The notes beneath the pieces are model-generated. The model did no database searches and was not told where the DNA came from. It saw nothing but the letters and a program-made list of their open reading frames with translations. DNA of 54,407 bases from Streptococcus oralis (GTDB lineage Bacteria > Bacillota > Bacilli > Lactobacillales > Streptococcaceae), in assembly GCF_001075875.1 (NCBI RefSeq), contig NZ_JUOS01000185.1, forward strand, positions 1 through 54,407, read 5' to 3'. Positions within the stretch are counted from its first letter, which is position 1. Each line of letters starts with the position of its first letter. Positions 35,968-44,745 of the stretch are shown piece after piece. The position numbers were made by a program, and so were the translations under genes.

Positions 35968-36238
35968 TGCTATACTATTGAAAAAGAAAATCGAAAATGT
36001 TCATTTTTTCAAAAATATTCTATAAAGAGGTTATGAGCCAATATATTATCAGTTTTAAGTTCTAAACTAGCGACTTGGTAAAAAATACTAGCCTGGTACA
36101 AGATCAACTAAGAGATTTTTTTAGGATTTCAACTTGGATAATTGTTCACTATTAAGTGATTTAGTTACTCTATCCTCCTTTTTCATTTTATTTTTGTCCA
36201 AAATGGATATCGTTTTGTGTTAGAAACGGAGTTTAATC
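35968..36238 (+). promoter_or_regulatory. Promoter and long leader of the ACT-domain gene
   Basis: TGC-TATACT (-10 at 35971-35976) is an extended -10 with TTGAGT (35946-35951) 19 bases before. The leader of about 255 bases contains TTGAAAAA/TTTTTCAA (about 35978-36015) and TCACT ATTA AGTGA (36146-36159). It also has a TATCCTCC tract complementary to a ribosome-binding site near 36171. I see no known riboswitch in it. Confidence 0.45.
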
Positions 36239-36505
36239 ATGAAAGCTATTATTACTGTTGTTGGTAAAGATAAATCTGGAATTGTTGCAAGTGTTGCGAC
36301 AAAAATTGCTGAATTAGGCTTAAATATTGATGATATCTCACAAACAGTCTTAGACGAATTCTTTACTATGATGGCTGTGGTATCTAGTGATGAAAAACAA
36401 GATTTTACTCATCTTAGAAACGAATTTGAAGTTTTTGGTCAGACTTTGAATGTCAAAATCAATATTCAAAGTGCTGCTATTTTTGATGCTATGTACAATA
36501 TCTAG
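36239..36505 (+). CDS. ACT-domain protein, GcvR-like (UPF0237)
   Basis: An 88-residue single-domain ACT protein (MKAIITVVGKDKSGIVASVA). ACT domains bind amino acids and this family is compared with the glycine-cleavage regulator GcvR, though streptococci lack the same system. A conserved neighbour of the UPF0210 gene ten bases downstream, so the pair likely works together. The ribosome site is GGAG in AACGGAGTTTAATC. Confidence 0.88.
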   Translation: MKAIITVVGKDKSGIVASVATKIAELGLNIDDISQTVLDEFFTMMAVVSSDEKQDFTHLRNEFEVFGQTLNVKINIQSAAIFDAMYNI

Positions 36506-36514
36506 GAGGTATTT

Positions 36515-37852
36515 ATGGATATTAGACAAGTTACCGAAACAATCGCAATGATTGAGGAGCAAAACTTTGACATTAGAACCATTACCATGGGGATTTCCCT
36601 TTTGGACTGTATCGATCCAGATATCAATCGTGCTGCAGAAAAAATATATGAAAAAATTACTACAAAAGCAGCTAATTTAGTTGCTGTTGGGGATGAAATT
36701 GCGGCTGAGTTAGGAATTCCTATTGTGAATAAACGTGTGTCAGTAACTCCAATTTCCTTGATTGGTGCTGCTACCGATGCGACGGATTATGTAGTCTTAG
36801 CTAAAGCACTGGATAAAGCTGCGAAAGAAATTGGTGTTGACTTCATTGGTGGTTTTTCAGCCTTGGTACAAAAGGGTTATCAAAAAGGTGATGAAATCCT
36901 CATCAACTCTATTCCTCGTGCCTTAGCAGAAACAGATAAGGTTTGTTCATCAGTAAATATCGGTTCTACCAAATCGGGTATCAATATGACCGCAGTAGCG
37001 GATATGGGACGCATTATCAAGGAAACAGCTTCTTTATCTGATATGGGGGCGGCTAAATTGGTTGTATTTGCCAACGCGGTAGAGGACAATCCGTTTATGG
37101 CAGGCGCTTTTCATGGTGTAGGTGAAGCAGATGTCATCATCAATGTAGGTGTTTCAGGACCGGGTGTTGTCAAACGTGCCTTGGAAAAGGTTCGAGGTCA
37201 GAGCTTTGATGTTGTTGCTGAAACTGTTAAAAAAACAGCTTTCAAGATTACCCGTATTGGTCAATTGGTTGGTCAAATGGCTAGTGAGCGCCTCGGAGTT
37301 GATTTTGGGATTGTCGATTTGAGTTTAGCTCCAACTCCAGCAGTGGGTGATTCTGTAGCTCGTGTTCTTGAAGAAATGGGGCTAGAGACGGTTGGGACTC
37401 ATGGAACGACTGCTGCCTTGGCTCTCTTGAACGATCAAGTTAAAAAAGGCGGAGTTATGGCTTGCAACCAAGTTGGTGGTTTGTCAGGTGCTTTTATCCC
37501 AGTTTCTGAGGACGAGGGGATGATTGCTGCAGTGCAAAACGGCTCCCTTAATTTGGAAAAATTAGAAGCTATGACAGCTATCTGTTCAGTTGGTTTGGAT
37601 ATGATTGCCATTCCTGAGGATACACCTGCAGAAACGATTGCGGCAATGATTGCGGATGAAGCTGCTATCGGAGTCATCAACATGAAAACAACTGCTGTAC
37701 GTATTATTCCAAAAGGAAAAGAAGGCGATATGATTGAATTTGGTGGCCTTTTAGGAACAGCTCCAGTCATGAAGGTCAACGGTGCATCATCTGTTGATTT
37801 TATTGCACGTGGAGGACAAATCCCGGCTCCAATCCATAGTTTTAAAAATTAA
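36515..37852 (+). CDS. UPF0210 family protein (DUF711, PFL-like fold)
   Basis: A 445-residue protein of the UPF0210/DUF711 family. [20 protein letters not shown] and [21 protein letters not shown] are characteristic, and Gly/Ala-rich segments resemble a glycyl-radical-enzyme-like barrel, but the biochemical role is not known. TAGGAGGTATTT precedes ATG. Co-transcribed with the ACT-domain gene. A CiaR box and csRNA follow 17 bases after its stop. Confidence 0.88.
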   Translation: MDIRQVTETIAMIEEQNFDIRTITMGISLLDCIDPDINRAAEKIYEKITTKAANLVAVGDEIAAELGIPIVNKRVSVTPISLIGAATDATDYVVLAKALDKAAKEIGVDFIGGFSALVQKGYQKGDEILINSIPRALAETDKVCSSVNIGSTKSGINMTAVADMGRIIKETASLSDMGAAKLVVFANAVEDNPFMAGAFHGVGEADVIINVGVSGPGVVKRALEKVRGQSFDVVAETVKKTAFKITRIGQLVGQMASERLGVDFGIVDLSLAPTPAVGDSVARVLEEMGLETVGTHGTTAALALLNDQVKKGGVMACNQVGGLSGAFIPVSEDEGMIAAVQNGSLNLEKLEAMTAICSVGLDMIAIPEDTPAETIAAMIADEAAIGVINMKTTAVRIIPKGKEGDMIEFGGLLGTAPVMKVNGASSVDFIARGGQIPAPIHSFKN

Positions 37853-37868
37853 AAAGAAGTGGAATCTG

Positions 37869-37901
37869 TTTAAGTTGGATTTAAGGATAGACCTGTATAC
37901 T
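37869..37901 (+). promoter_or_regulatory. CiaR box and csRNA promoter
   Basis: TTTAAG (37869-37874), five bases, TTTAAG (37880-37885): a perfect CiaR direct repeat. Ten bases on is TATACT (37896-37901), the -10. This is the layout of strong CiaR-activated promoters. Confidence 0.85.
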
Positions 37902-37907
37902 ACTATT

Positions 37908-38002
37908 ATTAAATAAAGACCTCCTAACTTTATTTAATTAAAATCCTAACTTTTTCATAATAATCTCCTACAAAAGTCACTCCAAAGGGTGACTTTTGTT
38001 TT
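37908..38002 (+). ncRNA. Cia-dependent small RNA (csRNA)
   Basis: About 95 bases from the predicted start (about 37908) to the end of a terminator. It has two ribosome-site-complementary tracts, ACCTCCTAACT (37919-37929) and ATCTCCTAC (about 37963-37971), in otherwise A/T-rich RNA. It ends in a 12-pair stem CAAAAGTCAC/GTGACTTTTG plus TTTT. Size, promoter and CU-rich single-stranded tracts fit the csRNA (ccn) family. In pneumococcus that family pairs with target mRNAs, among them comC, and links CiaRH to competence. No open reading frame with a ribosome site lies inside. Confidence 0.85.
37971..38002 (+). terminator. Terminator of the csRNA
   Basis: CAAAAGTCACTC pairs with GGGTGACTTTTG (37971-37998), then TTTT (37999-38002). 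Confidence 0.85.
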
Positions 38003-38114
38003 ATCTCAAGAGAACGTAGCATGTTCAAATTTGCAAATTTGTTCAAAAATAAGATGATTTAAAGGATAAAACTAGTTTTTTCATTCTGTAAAATGGGCTA
38101 AAACCTTGCTATGA

Positions 38115-38142
38115 TTGGCTTTTTGAAAAATTATGGTATAAT
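38115..38142 (+). promoter_or_regulatory. Promoter of the rnpA-yidC-khpB operon
   Basis: TTGGCT (38115-38120), 16 bases, TGG-TATAAT (-10 at 38137-38142). Start is predicted near 38149, 24 bases before the TTG codon. Confidence 0.75.
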
Positions 38143-38172
38143 AGTAGTAGTTTTAATAGATGGAGTTGAATT

Positions 38173-38544
38173 TTGAAAAAACGCTTTCGTGTAAAAAAAG
38201 AGAAAGATTTTAGTGCAATATTTAAAAAAGGTGAGAGTTTTGCTAATCGTAAATTTGTTATTTATCGATTAGAAAATAATGAACAGCATTTTCGAGTTGG
38301 CCTATCTGTCAGTAAAAAATTAGGAAACGCTGTCACGAGGAATCAGATCAAGAGAAGAATTCGACATATTCTGATTGAACATAAAAATCAGCTGGTTGAA
38401 AATGTAGATTTTGTTGTGATTGCTCGAAAAGGTGTTGAGATCTTAGACTACGCGGAAATGGAAAAAAATCTACTTCACGTATTAAAGTTATCAAAGATTT
38501 ACCAGGAAGGAAATGGGAGTGAAAAAGAAATTACAGTTGACTAG
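38173..38544 (+). CDS. rnpA: Ribonuclease P protein component
   Basis: A 123-residue protein that binds RNase P RNA and helps 5' maturation of tRNAs. The RNR signature region [15 protein letters not shown] (about residues 56-70) is intact. The start is TTG ([13 protein letters not shown]), with GGAG eight bases before it, as in pneumococcus. Its last 26 bases overlap yidC. rpmH is not next to it here. Confidence 0.94.
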   Translation: MKKRFRVKKEKDFSAIFKKGESFANRKFVIYRLENNEQHFRVGLSVSKKLGNAVTRNQIKRRIRHILIEHKNQLVENVDFVVIARKGVEILDYAEMEKNLLHVLKLSKIYQEGNGSEKEITVD

Positions 38545-39346
38545 CTTAATGGTGCTTGCTTTATTTGTGATGAGCGCCTGCACGGCTAGTGGTACGACGA
38601 GTGAGATTACAGCTGAATCAACAGGTTTTTGGAGTAAATTTGTTTATTTTTTTGCTGAAACTATTCGCTTTTTATCATTTGATACAAGTATTGGTCTGGG
38701 GATTATTTTATTTACCCTTTTAATCAGAACCATTCTTTTACCAGTCTTTCAGATACAAATGGTGGCATCTAGAAAGATGCAAGAAGTACAACCACTTGTT
38801 AAGGAGTTGCGAGAACGTTATCCGGGACGGGATATGGAGAGCCGTACCAAGCTGGATCAAGAAATGCGTCAGTTGTTCAAGCAACATGGTGTGAAGCAGT
38901 CAGCTTCTCTTTGGCCAATCTTAATCCAAATGCCAGTCTTGTTGGCCTTGTTCCAAGCTTTGAGTAGGGTAGAATTTCTAAAAACGGGTCATTTCTTATG
39001 GATTAACCTTGGTGGTGTTGATACGACTTTTGTTTTGCCTATTCTGGCAGCTATCTTTACTTTCCTTAGCACCTGGTTATCCAATAAGGCCATGGTTGAG
39101 AAAAATGGTGCTATGACAGGAATGATGTATGCAATGCCAGTCATGATTTTCTTCTTTGCCATGTATTCACCAAGTGGGGTTGCCTTATACTGGGCGGTAT
39201 CCAATGCTTATCAGGTGCTCCAAACTTATCTGCTCAACAATCCATTTAAGATTATTGCAGAGCGTGAGGCGGGAGTACAGGCTAAGAAGGATTTAGAAAT
39301 CAAGAAGAGAAAAGCTCTCAAGAAAGCACAGAAAAAGAAAAAGTAA
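38519..39346 (+). CDS. yidC: Membrane protein insertase YidC1 (lipoprotein)
   Basis: A 275-residue insertase that helps membrane proteins fold into the bilayer. It has a type-II signal with lipobox ending SAC (lipidated Cys about residue 21). Five further helices carry the positive loop after [21 protein letters not shown], and the tail is Lys-rich. GTG at 38519 is preferred over ATG at 38513 because AGGAAGG is eight bases away, against two. It overlaps rnpA and is 14 bases from khpB, whose product EloR/KhpB acts in cell elongation. Confidence 0.92.
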   Translation: MKKKLQLTSLMVLALFVMSACTASGTTSEITAESTGFWSKFVYFFAETIRFLSFDTSIGLGIILFTLLIRTILLPVFQIQMVASRKMQEVQPLVKELRERYPGRDMESRTKLDQEMRQLFKQHGVKQSASLWPILIQMPVLLALFQALSRVEFLKTGHFLWINLGGVDTTFVLPILAAIFTFLSTWLSNKAMVEKNGAMTGMMYAMPVMIFFFAMYSPSGVALYWAVSNAYQVLQTYLLNNPFKIIAEREAGVQAKKDLEIKKRKALKKAQKKKK

Positions 39347-39360
39347 GGAGGAATCTTGTA

Positions 39361-40317
39361 ATGGTATTATTTACAGGTTCAACTGTTGAGGAAGCAATCC
39401 AAACGGGATTGAAGGAATTGGGGATTCCTAGAATGAAGGCGCATATCAAGGTTGTCTCAAGGGAGAAAAAAGGTTTCTTTGGCCTTTTTGGGAAGAAACC
39501 AGCGCAAGTTGATATCGAAGCAATTAGTGAGACAACTGTTGTGAAGGCAAATCAGCAAGCAGTTAAGGGAGTTCCAAAGGAAGTTAATGCTAAGAACGAA
39601 CCCGTTAAGACTGTTAGTGAAGCAACAGTAGACTTAGGCCATGTTGTTGAAGCAATCAAAAAAATCGAGGAAGAAGGACAAGGAATCTCTGAAGAAGTCA
39701 AGGCCGAAATTCTTAAAAATGAGAAAGAAGCTAGTACAATTTTAGAGGAGACTGGTCATATTGCCATTCTAAAAGATTTGCTGCCAGAAGAATCTAAAGA
39801 GCAGGAAGAAGTCGAGCAGAATGATGATTTAGAAAATCTAGGTTTGAAGATTGAACCGACCTATGATATTGACCAGGTGGTCGAAGAAGTAACCAACTAT
39901 GTTCAAGGTATTATTGATGATATGGATGTTGAGGGAGCAATCTCAAGCACTTCAAATCGCCGTTCTATCAATATGCAAATTGATACTAATGAACCAGGTC
40001 GTATTATCGGTTACCACGGGAAGGTCTTGAAATCTCTTCAGCTCTTAGCACAAAATTATCTTTATAACCGCTATTCAAGAACCTTCTATATTACCATCAA
40101 TGTTAATGACTATGTAGAGCACCGTGCAGAAGTCTTGCAAAGCTATGCACAGAAGTTAGCTACACGTGTCCTAGAAGAGGGGCGAAGCCAGGTGACTGAT
40201 CCAATGTCTAGTAGCGAACGTAAAATTATCCATCGTATCATCTCACGTATGGAAGGTGTTACTAGTTATTCAGAAGGTGATGAGCCAAATCGTTACGTTG
40301 TCGTGGATACAGAATAG
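39361..40317 (+). CDS. khpB: RNA-binding protein KhpB/EloR (Jag)
   Basis: A 318-residue three-domain protein. The Jag_N domain (about 1-50) ends EKKGFFGLFGKKP. An acidic linker follows, then a KH domain with GRIIGYHGKVLKSLQ (about 222-236) and an R3H domain (about 255-315, SSERKIIHRIISR). Thr89 in SEATVDLGHVV matches the residue that kinase StkP phosphorylates in pneumococcal EloR, where the protein, with KhpA, tunes cell elongation. AAGGAGGAATCTTGTA precedes ATG. Confidence 0.95.
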   Translation: MVLFTGSTVEEAIQTGLKELGIPRMKAHIKVVSREKKGFFGLFGKKPAQVDIEAISETTVVKANQQAVKGVPKEVNAKNEPVKTVSEATVDLGHVVEAIKKIEEEGQGISEEVKAEILKNEKEASTILEETGHIAILKDLLPEESKEQEEVEQNDDLENLGLKIEPTYDIDQVVEEVTNYVQGIIDDMDVEGAISSTSNRRSINMQIDTNEPGRIIGYHGKVLKSLQLLAQNYLYNRYSRTFYITINVNDYVEHRAEVLQSYAQKLATRVLEEGRSQVTDPMSSSERKIIHRIISRMEGVTSYSEGDEPNRYVVVDTE

Positions 40318-40324
40318 TCAAAGC

Positions 40325-40349
40325 AAAATCAGGGTATCCCTGATTTTTT
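40325..40349 (+). terminator. Terminator of the rnpA operon
   Basis: AAAATCAGGG TAT CCCTGATTTT then TT: ten-pair stem with T tail. Confidence 0.9.
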
Positions 40350-40372
40350 GCTAGCCAAGGGAGATTGAGCCT

Positions 40373-40996
40373 ATGTTGAATACAATGAGAGACTACCTTG
40401 CATACTCTGGTTTACAGTATCAAAAACCAGAGAAGGCAGGACAAGATGCTGAGAAAATGCTATATTTGAGGAGTAAGGGACAGGAAGCTAGAAAGGCTTT
40501 TACAGAACTGGCTAAAGCTTTTCAAGCAAGGCATCCAGAATGGATACTGCAAAGATCGAGTCAGTGGATGAATCAAGCCCAACGTTTGCGACCCCATTTC
40601 TGGGCCTATTTGCAGCGTGAGGGAAGAGTGACAGAACCTATGTTGGCCCTTCGTTTGTATGGAAGCCCTTCTGATTTTGGAATTTCACTAGAAGTGAGTT
40701 TTATTGAACGTAAGAAGGATGAGCGAACTTTAGATAAACAGGCCAAGGCCCTAGAAGTTCCAGTGGTAGAAGGGATTTATTATTTATCATACTCAGAGGG
40801 AGAAAGTCAAAAGATGGAGGCTACTGAGGAAAATCGCCAAATTTTAAGAGAAAAACGATTCCATCAGGAAGTCCGAAAGGTTTTAGTTAAGGTAGATGTT
40901 CCAGTGACAGACGGACAAATTCTAGACAAATTTTTAGATGAACTAGACAAAACTTTTGATAAATTATTACCTTACTATCAAGCAACTAGAAATTAG
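40373..40996 (+). CDS. Hypothetical protein, 207 aa
   Basis: A soluble, charged protein beginning MLNTMRDYLAYSGLQYQKPE, with helical N-terminal (about 20-80) and C-terminal (about 155-205) parts and a likely beta core between (EPMLALRLYGSPSDFGISLEVSFIER). No signal, no membrane helix, no motif I can name. GGGAG in AAGGGAGATTGAGCCT is the ribosome site. It stands alone between the khpB terminator and the tkt promoter. Confidence 0.7.
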   Translation: MLNTMRDYLAYSGLQYQKPEKAGQDAEKMLYLRSKGQEARKAFTELAKAFQARHPEWILQRSSQWMNQAQRLRPHFWAYLQREGRVTEPMLALRLYGSPSDFGISLEVSFIERKKDERTLDKQAKALEVPVVEGIYYLSYSEGESQKMEATEENRQILREKRFHQEVRKVLVKVDVPVTDGQILDKFLDELDKTFDKLLPYYQATRN

Positions 40997-41033
40997 TATA
41001 GTCGATTGATTCATTTTATAGTAAATTGTTTTA

Positions 41034-41093
41034 TTGCTATTATAGATATTTTTTCATATAATAGTAAAATAAGATGCGTGATAGACCTATCAC
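41034..41093 (+). promoter_or_regulatory. Promoter and palindrome upstream of tkt
   Basis: TTGCTA (41034-41039), 17 bases, TATAAT (41057-41062). Just downstream GTGATAGACCTATCAC (41078-41093) is a near-perfect 16-base palindrome that may act as an operator or leader hairpin. Confidence 0.65.
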
Positions 41094-41114
41094 CTCAAAG
41101 AGAAAGGAAATTCT

Positions 41115-43091
41115 ATGTCAAATCTATCTGTTAATGCGATTCGTTTTCTAGGTATTGACGCTATCAATAAAGCGAACTCAGGTCACCCAGGGGTGGTTAT
41201 GGGAGCTGCACCGATGGCATACAGTCTATTCACTAAAGAACTTCGTATCAATCCAGCCCAACCAAACTGGATTAACCGCGACCGTTTCATTCTTTCAGCT
41301 GGTCACGGATCAATGCTTCTTTATGCCCTTCTTCACCTTTCAGGATTTGAAGATGTGAGTATGGATGAAGTGAAGAACTTCCGTCAATGGGGCTCTAAAA
41401 CTCCAGGTCACCCAGAATTCGGTCATACAGCAGGGGTTGATGCAACAACAGGCCCTCTAGGACAAGGGATTGCGACTGCGACAGGTTTTGCACAAGCAGA
41501 ACGTTTCCTTGCAGCTAAGTACAATCGTGAAGGTTATAACATCTTTGACCACTACACTTACGTTATCTGTGGAGATGGTGACTTGATGGAAGGTGTCTCA
41601 AGTGAAGCTGCTTCTTATGCAGGCTTGCAAAAGCTTGACAAGTTGGTTGTTCTTTATGATTCAAATGATATCAACTTGGATGGTGAGACAAAAGATTCTT
41701 TCACAGAAAGTGTCCGTGATCGTTACAATGCTTATGGTTGGCATACAGCCTTGGTAGAAGATGGAACAGACTTAGAAGCTATTCATGCTGCTATTGAAGA
41801 AGCTAAGGCTTCAGGAAAACCATCTTTGATCGAAGTGAAAACTGTTATTGGTTATGGTTCTCCAAATAAACAAGGGACTAATGCCGTACACGGTGCCCCT
41901 CTTGGCGCGGATGAAACTGCGGCAACTCGCCAGGCACTTGGTTGGAACTATGAACCATTTGAAATCCCAGCAGAAGTTTATGCTGATTTCAAAGAAAATG
42001 TTGCAGACCGTGGCGCATCAGCCTATGAAGCATGGACAAAACTAGTCGCAGATTATAAAGAAGCTCACCCAGAACTGGCTGCAGAAGTGGAAGCAATCAT
42101 CGAAGGACGTGATCCAGTTGAGGTGACTCCAGAAGACTTCCCAGCTTTAGAAAATGGCTTCTCTCAAGCGACGCGTAACTCAAGCCAAGATGCCTTGAAT
42201 GTTGTGGCAGCTAAGTTGCCAACCTTCCTTGGTGGATCAGCAGACCTCGCTCATTCAAATATGACTTACATCAAAACTGACGGACTTCAAGATGATGCAA
42301 ATCGCTTGAATCGCAACATCCAGTTTGGTGTTCGTGAATTTGCTATGGGTACTGTCTTGAATGGAATGGCTCTTCACGGTGGACTTCGTGTTTATGGTGG
42401 AACATTCTTCGTATTCTCAGACTATCTTAAGGCGGCGGTTCGATTGTCAGCTCTACAAGGTCTTCCTGTAACTTATGTCTTCACCCACGATTCAATCGCA
42501 GTTGGTGAAGATGGCCCAACTCATGAACCGATTGAGCACCTGGCAGGTCTTCGTGCGATTCCAAACCTTAATGTTTTCCGCCCAGCAGATGCGCGTGAAA
42601 CTCAAGCAGCTTGGTATCAAGCAGTGAAGAGCGAGAAAACACCAACTGTTCTTGTCTTGACTCGTCAAAACTTGACTGTTGAAGAAGGAACAGACTTTGC
42701 TAAAGTTGCAAAAGGAGCTTATGTTGTATATGAAAATGCAGCAGACTTTGATACAATTTTGATTGCGACTGGTTCAGAGGTTAATCTGGCTGTTGCAGCT
42801 GCTAAAGAATTGGCAAGTCAAGGTGGAAAAGTTCGCGTAGTCAGCATGCCATCTACAGATGTATTTGATGCACAAGATGCCGCATACAAAGAAGAAATCC
42901 TACCAAATGCAGTTCGTCGCCGTGTAGCAGTTGAAATGGGAGCAACTCAAAACTGGTATAAATACGTTGGTCTTGATGGAGCAGTTCTTGGTATTGATAC
43001 CTTTGGAGCATCTGCACCAGCACCAAAAGTTTTAGCAGAGTATGGATTTACAGTTGAAAATCTTGTAGAACTTGTGAATAACTTGAAATAA
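41115..43091 (+). CDS. tkt: Transketolase
   Basis: A 658-residue thiamine-diphosphate enzyme of the pentose phosphate pathway moving two-carbon units between sugar phosphates. ThDP/metal motif [13 protein letters not shown] (about residues 155-167), substrate-binding HGAPLG, and the pyrimidine-domain [17 protein letters not shown] are intact. AGAAAGGAAATTCT precedes ATG. Single-gene transcript between its own promoter and terminator. Confidence 0.96.
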   Translation: MSNLSVNAIRFLGIDAINKANSGHPGVVMGAAPMAYSLFTKELRINPAQPNWINRDRFILSAGHGSMLLYALLHLSGFEDVSMDEVKNFRQWGSKTPGHPEFGHTAGVDATTGPLGQGIATATGFAQAERFLAAKYNREGYNIFDHYTYVICGDGDLMEGVSSEAASYAGLQKLDKLVVLYDSNDINLDGETKDSFTESVRDRYNAYGWHTALVEDGTDLEAIHAAIEEAKASGKPSLIEVKTVIGYGSPNKQGTNAVHGAPLGADETAATRQALGWNYEPFEIPAEVYADFKENVADRGASAYEAWTKLVADYKEAHPELAAEVEAIIEGRDPVEVTPEDFPALENGFSQATRNSSQDALNVVAAKLPTFLGGSADLAHSNMTYIKTDGLQDDANRLNRNIQFGVREFAMGTVLNGMALHGGLRVYGGTFFVFSDYLKAAVRLSALQGLPVTYVFTHDSIAVGEDGPTHEPIEHLAGLRAIPNLNVFRPADARETQAAWYQAVKSEKTPTVLVLTRQNLTVEEGTDFAKVAKGAYVVYENAADFDTILIATGSEVNLAVAAAKELASQGGKVRVVSMPSTDVFDAQDAAYKEEILPNAVRRRVAVEMGATQNWYKYVGLDGAVLGIDTFGASAPAPKVLAEYGFTVENLVELVNNLK

Positions 43092-43115
43092 TCTAGAGGC
43101 ATATTGCTAAAAAAT

Positions 43116-43150
43116 CGAGGTTGGGAATTTTTGTCCCAGCCTCTTTCTTG
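43116..43150 (+). terminator. Terminator of tkt
   Basis: GAGG-TTGGGA and TCCCA-GCCTC arms with a T-rich loop, then TTTCTTG. Confidence 0.75.
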
Positions 43151-43171
43151 ATATAAAAGCATGGCCTAATC

Positions 43172-43200
43172 TTGTAAAAACACTTAAAATTTGTTATAGT
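43172..43200 (+). promoter_or_regulatory. Promoter of yajC
   Basis: TTGTAA (43172-43177), 17 bases, TGT-TATAGT (-10 at 43195-43200). Confidence 0.75.
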
Positions 43201-43232
43201 AGTTTTATCTGAATTACAAAGGAGTAAAAATA

Positions 43233-43553
43233 ATGGGTGGGAATTTAACATTTTTGATTATGCTTGTCTTGATGTTGGGCTTGATGTTCTTCATGCAACG
43301 TTCTCAAAAGAAACAAGCGGAAAAACGTATGGAGAGCCTCAATAAGCTTCAAAAAGGCTACGAAGTAATCACTATCGGTGGTCTCTACGGTACAGTCGAC
43401 GAAGTTGATACTGAAAACAAAACGATTGTACTTGATGTAGACGGAGTATACTTGACTTTCGAATTAGGTGCAATTAGAACAGTTTTGCCAGTCAAAGAAG
43501 CTGTCACACCTGAAGGTGCAGTTATCGAAGAAGGCAGTGCTATTGAAGAATAA
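43233..43553 (+). CDS. yajC: Sec translocon accessory protein YajC
   Basis: A 106-residue protein with one N-terminal membrane helix (about residues 4-22), then QRSQKKQAEKRMESLNKLQK and a small beta domain (GYEVITIGGLYGTVDEVD) typical of YajC, which associates with SecDF in other bacteria. AAGGAGTAAAAATA precedes ATG. No secDF gene is nearby. Confidence 0.9.
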   Translation: MGGNLTFLIMLVLMLGLMFFMQRSQKKQAEKRMESLNKLQKGYEVITIGGLYGTVDEVDTENKTIVLDVDGVYLTFELGAIRTVLPVKEAVTPEGAVIEEGSAIEE

Positions 43554-43580
43554 AACGGGGTGGAATGCATTCCCGTTTTT
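43553..43580 (+). terminator. Terminator of yajC
   Basis: AACGGG..GAATG and CATTC..CCGTT arms followed by a T run, overlapping the yajC stop. Confidence 0.8.
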
Positions 43581-43601
43581 CTATAAATGAGAGGAACAAT
43601 G

Positions 43602-44057
43602 ATGAAAAAAGTTGTCTTTGTCTGTCTTGGTAATATTTGCCGTAGCCCTATGGCGGAATTTGTAATGAAATCTCTGACCGATAAATATGAGATTCAAAGT
43701 CGTGCGACTTCTTCCTGGGAACACGGTAATCCAATCCACAAAGGAACGCAAGGAATCTTTCGAAGTCATGGCGTTCCTTATGATACTTCAAAAACTTCCC
43801 AACAAATTTCTAAAAAAGATTTTGAGTATTTTGACTATATCATTGGGATGGATGAGTCTAATCTCGCTGATTTGCGTGAGATGTGTCCACAGGATCAACA
43901 ATACAAGATACAGCCTTTTGCATCTGAAAGTGTTCCAGATCCCTGGTATACAGGTGATTTTGAAGAAACTTATGACCGAGTTTTAGCTGGTTGCCAGGCT
44001 TGGTTAAGTCGCTTAGAAAATGAGAGTGAACATGGAAAATTTAAAAAAACTCTATGA
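43602..44057 (+). CDS. Low-molecular-weight protein tyrosine phosphatase
   Basis: A 151-residue LMW-PTP. The P-loop VCLGNICRSP (Cx5R, residues about 6-15) starts right after the N-terminus, and the acid loop DPWYTGDFEETYD is intact. ATG at 43602 is preferred (six bases from GAGGA); upstream ATG codons at 43587 and 43599 are poorly spaced. Relatives dephosphorylate tyrosine on proteins such as capsule regulators, but the target here is unknown. Its end overlaps the MORN gene by 26 bases. Confidence 0.88.
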   Translation: MKKVVFVCLGNICRSPMAEFVMKSLTDKYEIQSRATSSWEHGNPIHKGTQGIFRSHGVPYDTSKTSQQISKKDFEYFDYIIGMDESNLADLREMCPQDQQYKIQPFASESVPDPWYTGDFEETYDRVLAGCQAWLSRLENESEHGKFKKTL

Positions 44058-44445
44058 AAAATATAGTGTCTATTTAACACGTCCCCGTTTAGAAATTGCG
44101 ACAGTTATCGTCATTGTTGTCTGTGCAGGTCTTGTATTTCTGACCAATCTTCCAAAACAGGGCGTTCTTAAGCTTGATAACGATGCTATTATTTATGACG
44201 GGAGCCTAGTTCGTGGTAAGATGAATGGTCAGGGCACTGTTACCTTCTCGAACGGTGATACCTATACTGGAGAATTTAGCAATGGCGCCTTCAATGGTAA
44301 AGGTACCTACCAAGCTAAAGCAGGTTGGGTATATGAGGGAGACTTTGTAAATGGCCAAGCTGAAGGAAAAGGAAAACTGACTACCGAACAAGAAGTAGTC
44401 TATGAAGGGGACTTCAAACAAGGTTTATTTCAACAAGCACAATAA
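44032..44445 (+). CDS. Membrane-anchored MORN-repeat protein
   Basis: A 137-residue protein with one membrane helix (about 25-43, ATVIVIVVCAGLVFLT) and three to four MORN repeats outside (YDGSLVRGKMNGQGTVTFSNG, then YTGEFSNGAFNGKGTY, YEGDFVNGQAEGKGKL, YEGDFKQG). MORN repeats bind lipids or proteins in other systems. ATG at 44032 follows GAGAG by five bases; an in-frame ATG at 44020 lacks a site. Translation is probably coupled to the phosphatase gene. Confidence 0.85.
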   Translation: MENLKKLYEKYSVYLTRPRLEIATVIVIVVCAGLVFLTNLPKQGVLKLDNDAIIYDGSLVRGKMNGQGTVTFSNGDTYTGEFSNGAFNGKGTYQAKAGWVYEGDFVNGQAEGKGKLTTEQEVVYEGDFKQGLFQQAQ

Positions 44446-44446
44446 C

Positions 44447-44470
44447 CTCCTCCTAGAAGGAGGTATTCTT
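44447..44470 (+). terminator. Hairpin after the MORN gene
   Basis: ACCTCCT and AGGAGGT arms with a short loop; the tail (ATTCTTCC) is only weakly T-rich, so efficiency may be low. Confidence 0.5.
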
Positions 44471-44480
44471 CCAGAATATC

Positions 44481-44494
44481 AGAAAGCGCTTACA
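44481..44494 (+). promoter_or_regulatory. cre (CcpA) site upstream of adhE
   Basis: AGAAAGCGCTTACA matches TGNAANCGNTNNCA at all fixed positions but the first. A weaker copy, TACAAACGTTTAAA (44662-44675), overlaps the adhE -35. Confidence 0.65.
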
Positions 44495-44531
44495 TGGAAA
44501 TAAAAACGGCTTACAAGACTGTTTTACAACT

Positions 44532-44645
44532 AAGTTTGTGAAAAATAAAACTTTTATGGAATAATTCACAAACTTTAAGTGAAAAAGTACATGTGTGGGT
44601 ATATTTGAAATTGTTTTCACAAACAAATAAAAAAAGTTTGTGAAA
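44532..44645 (+). promoter_or_regulatory. Cluster of Rex-like half-sites upstream of adhE
   Basis: AAGTTTGTGAA (44532-44542) and TTCACAAACTT (44565-44575) are exact inverted copies, as are TTTCACAAAC (44615-44624) and GTTTGTGAAA (44636-44645). TTATGGAATAATTCACAA (44554-44571) matches 12 of 14 fixed positions of the Rex operator TTGTGAA-N4-TTCACAA. Confidence 0.6.
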
Positions 44646-44659
44646 TGTCTATGAAACTG

Positions 44660-44710
44660 TTTACAAACGTTTAAAAAAGAGTTATAATAAGCTTGTGAAA
44701 AAATTAACAA
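44660..44710 (+). promoter_or_regulatory. adhE core promoter with Rex-like operator over the start
   Basis: TTTACA (44660-44665), 17 bases, TATAAT (44683-44688). TTGTGAAAAAATTAACAA (44693-44710) matches the Rex operator at 13 of 14 fixed positions and covers the predicted transcription start. Confidence 0.75.
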
Positions 44711-44745
44711 AGGACTTACAATCCTTGAAAGCTATGGAGGAAAAT

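Noticed and set aside
36052-36070. Second CiaR box near TTTTAAGTTCTAAACTAG
   Set aside because: The second repeat is AACTAG, not TTTAAG, and no csRNA-like terminator follows.
44695-44745. GTG start giving AdhE 17 extra residues
   Set aside because: The GTG coincides with the predicted transcription start and has no ribosome site; GGAGG serves ATG at 44746.
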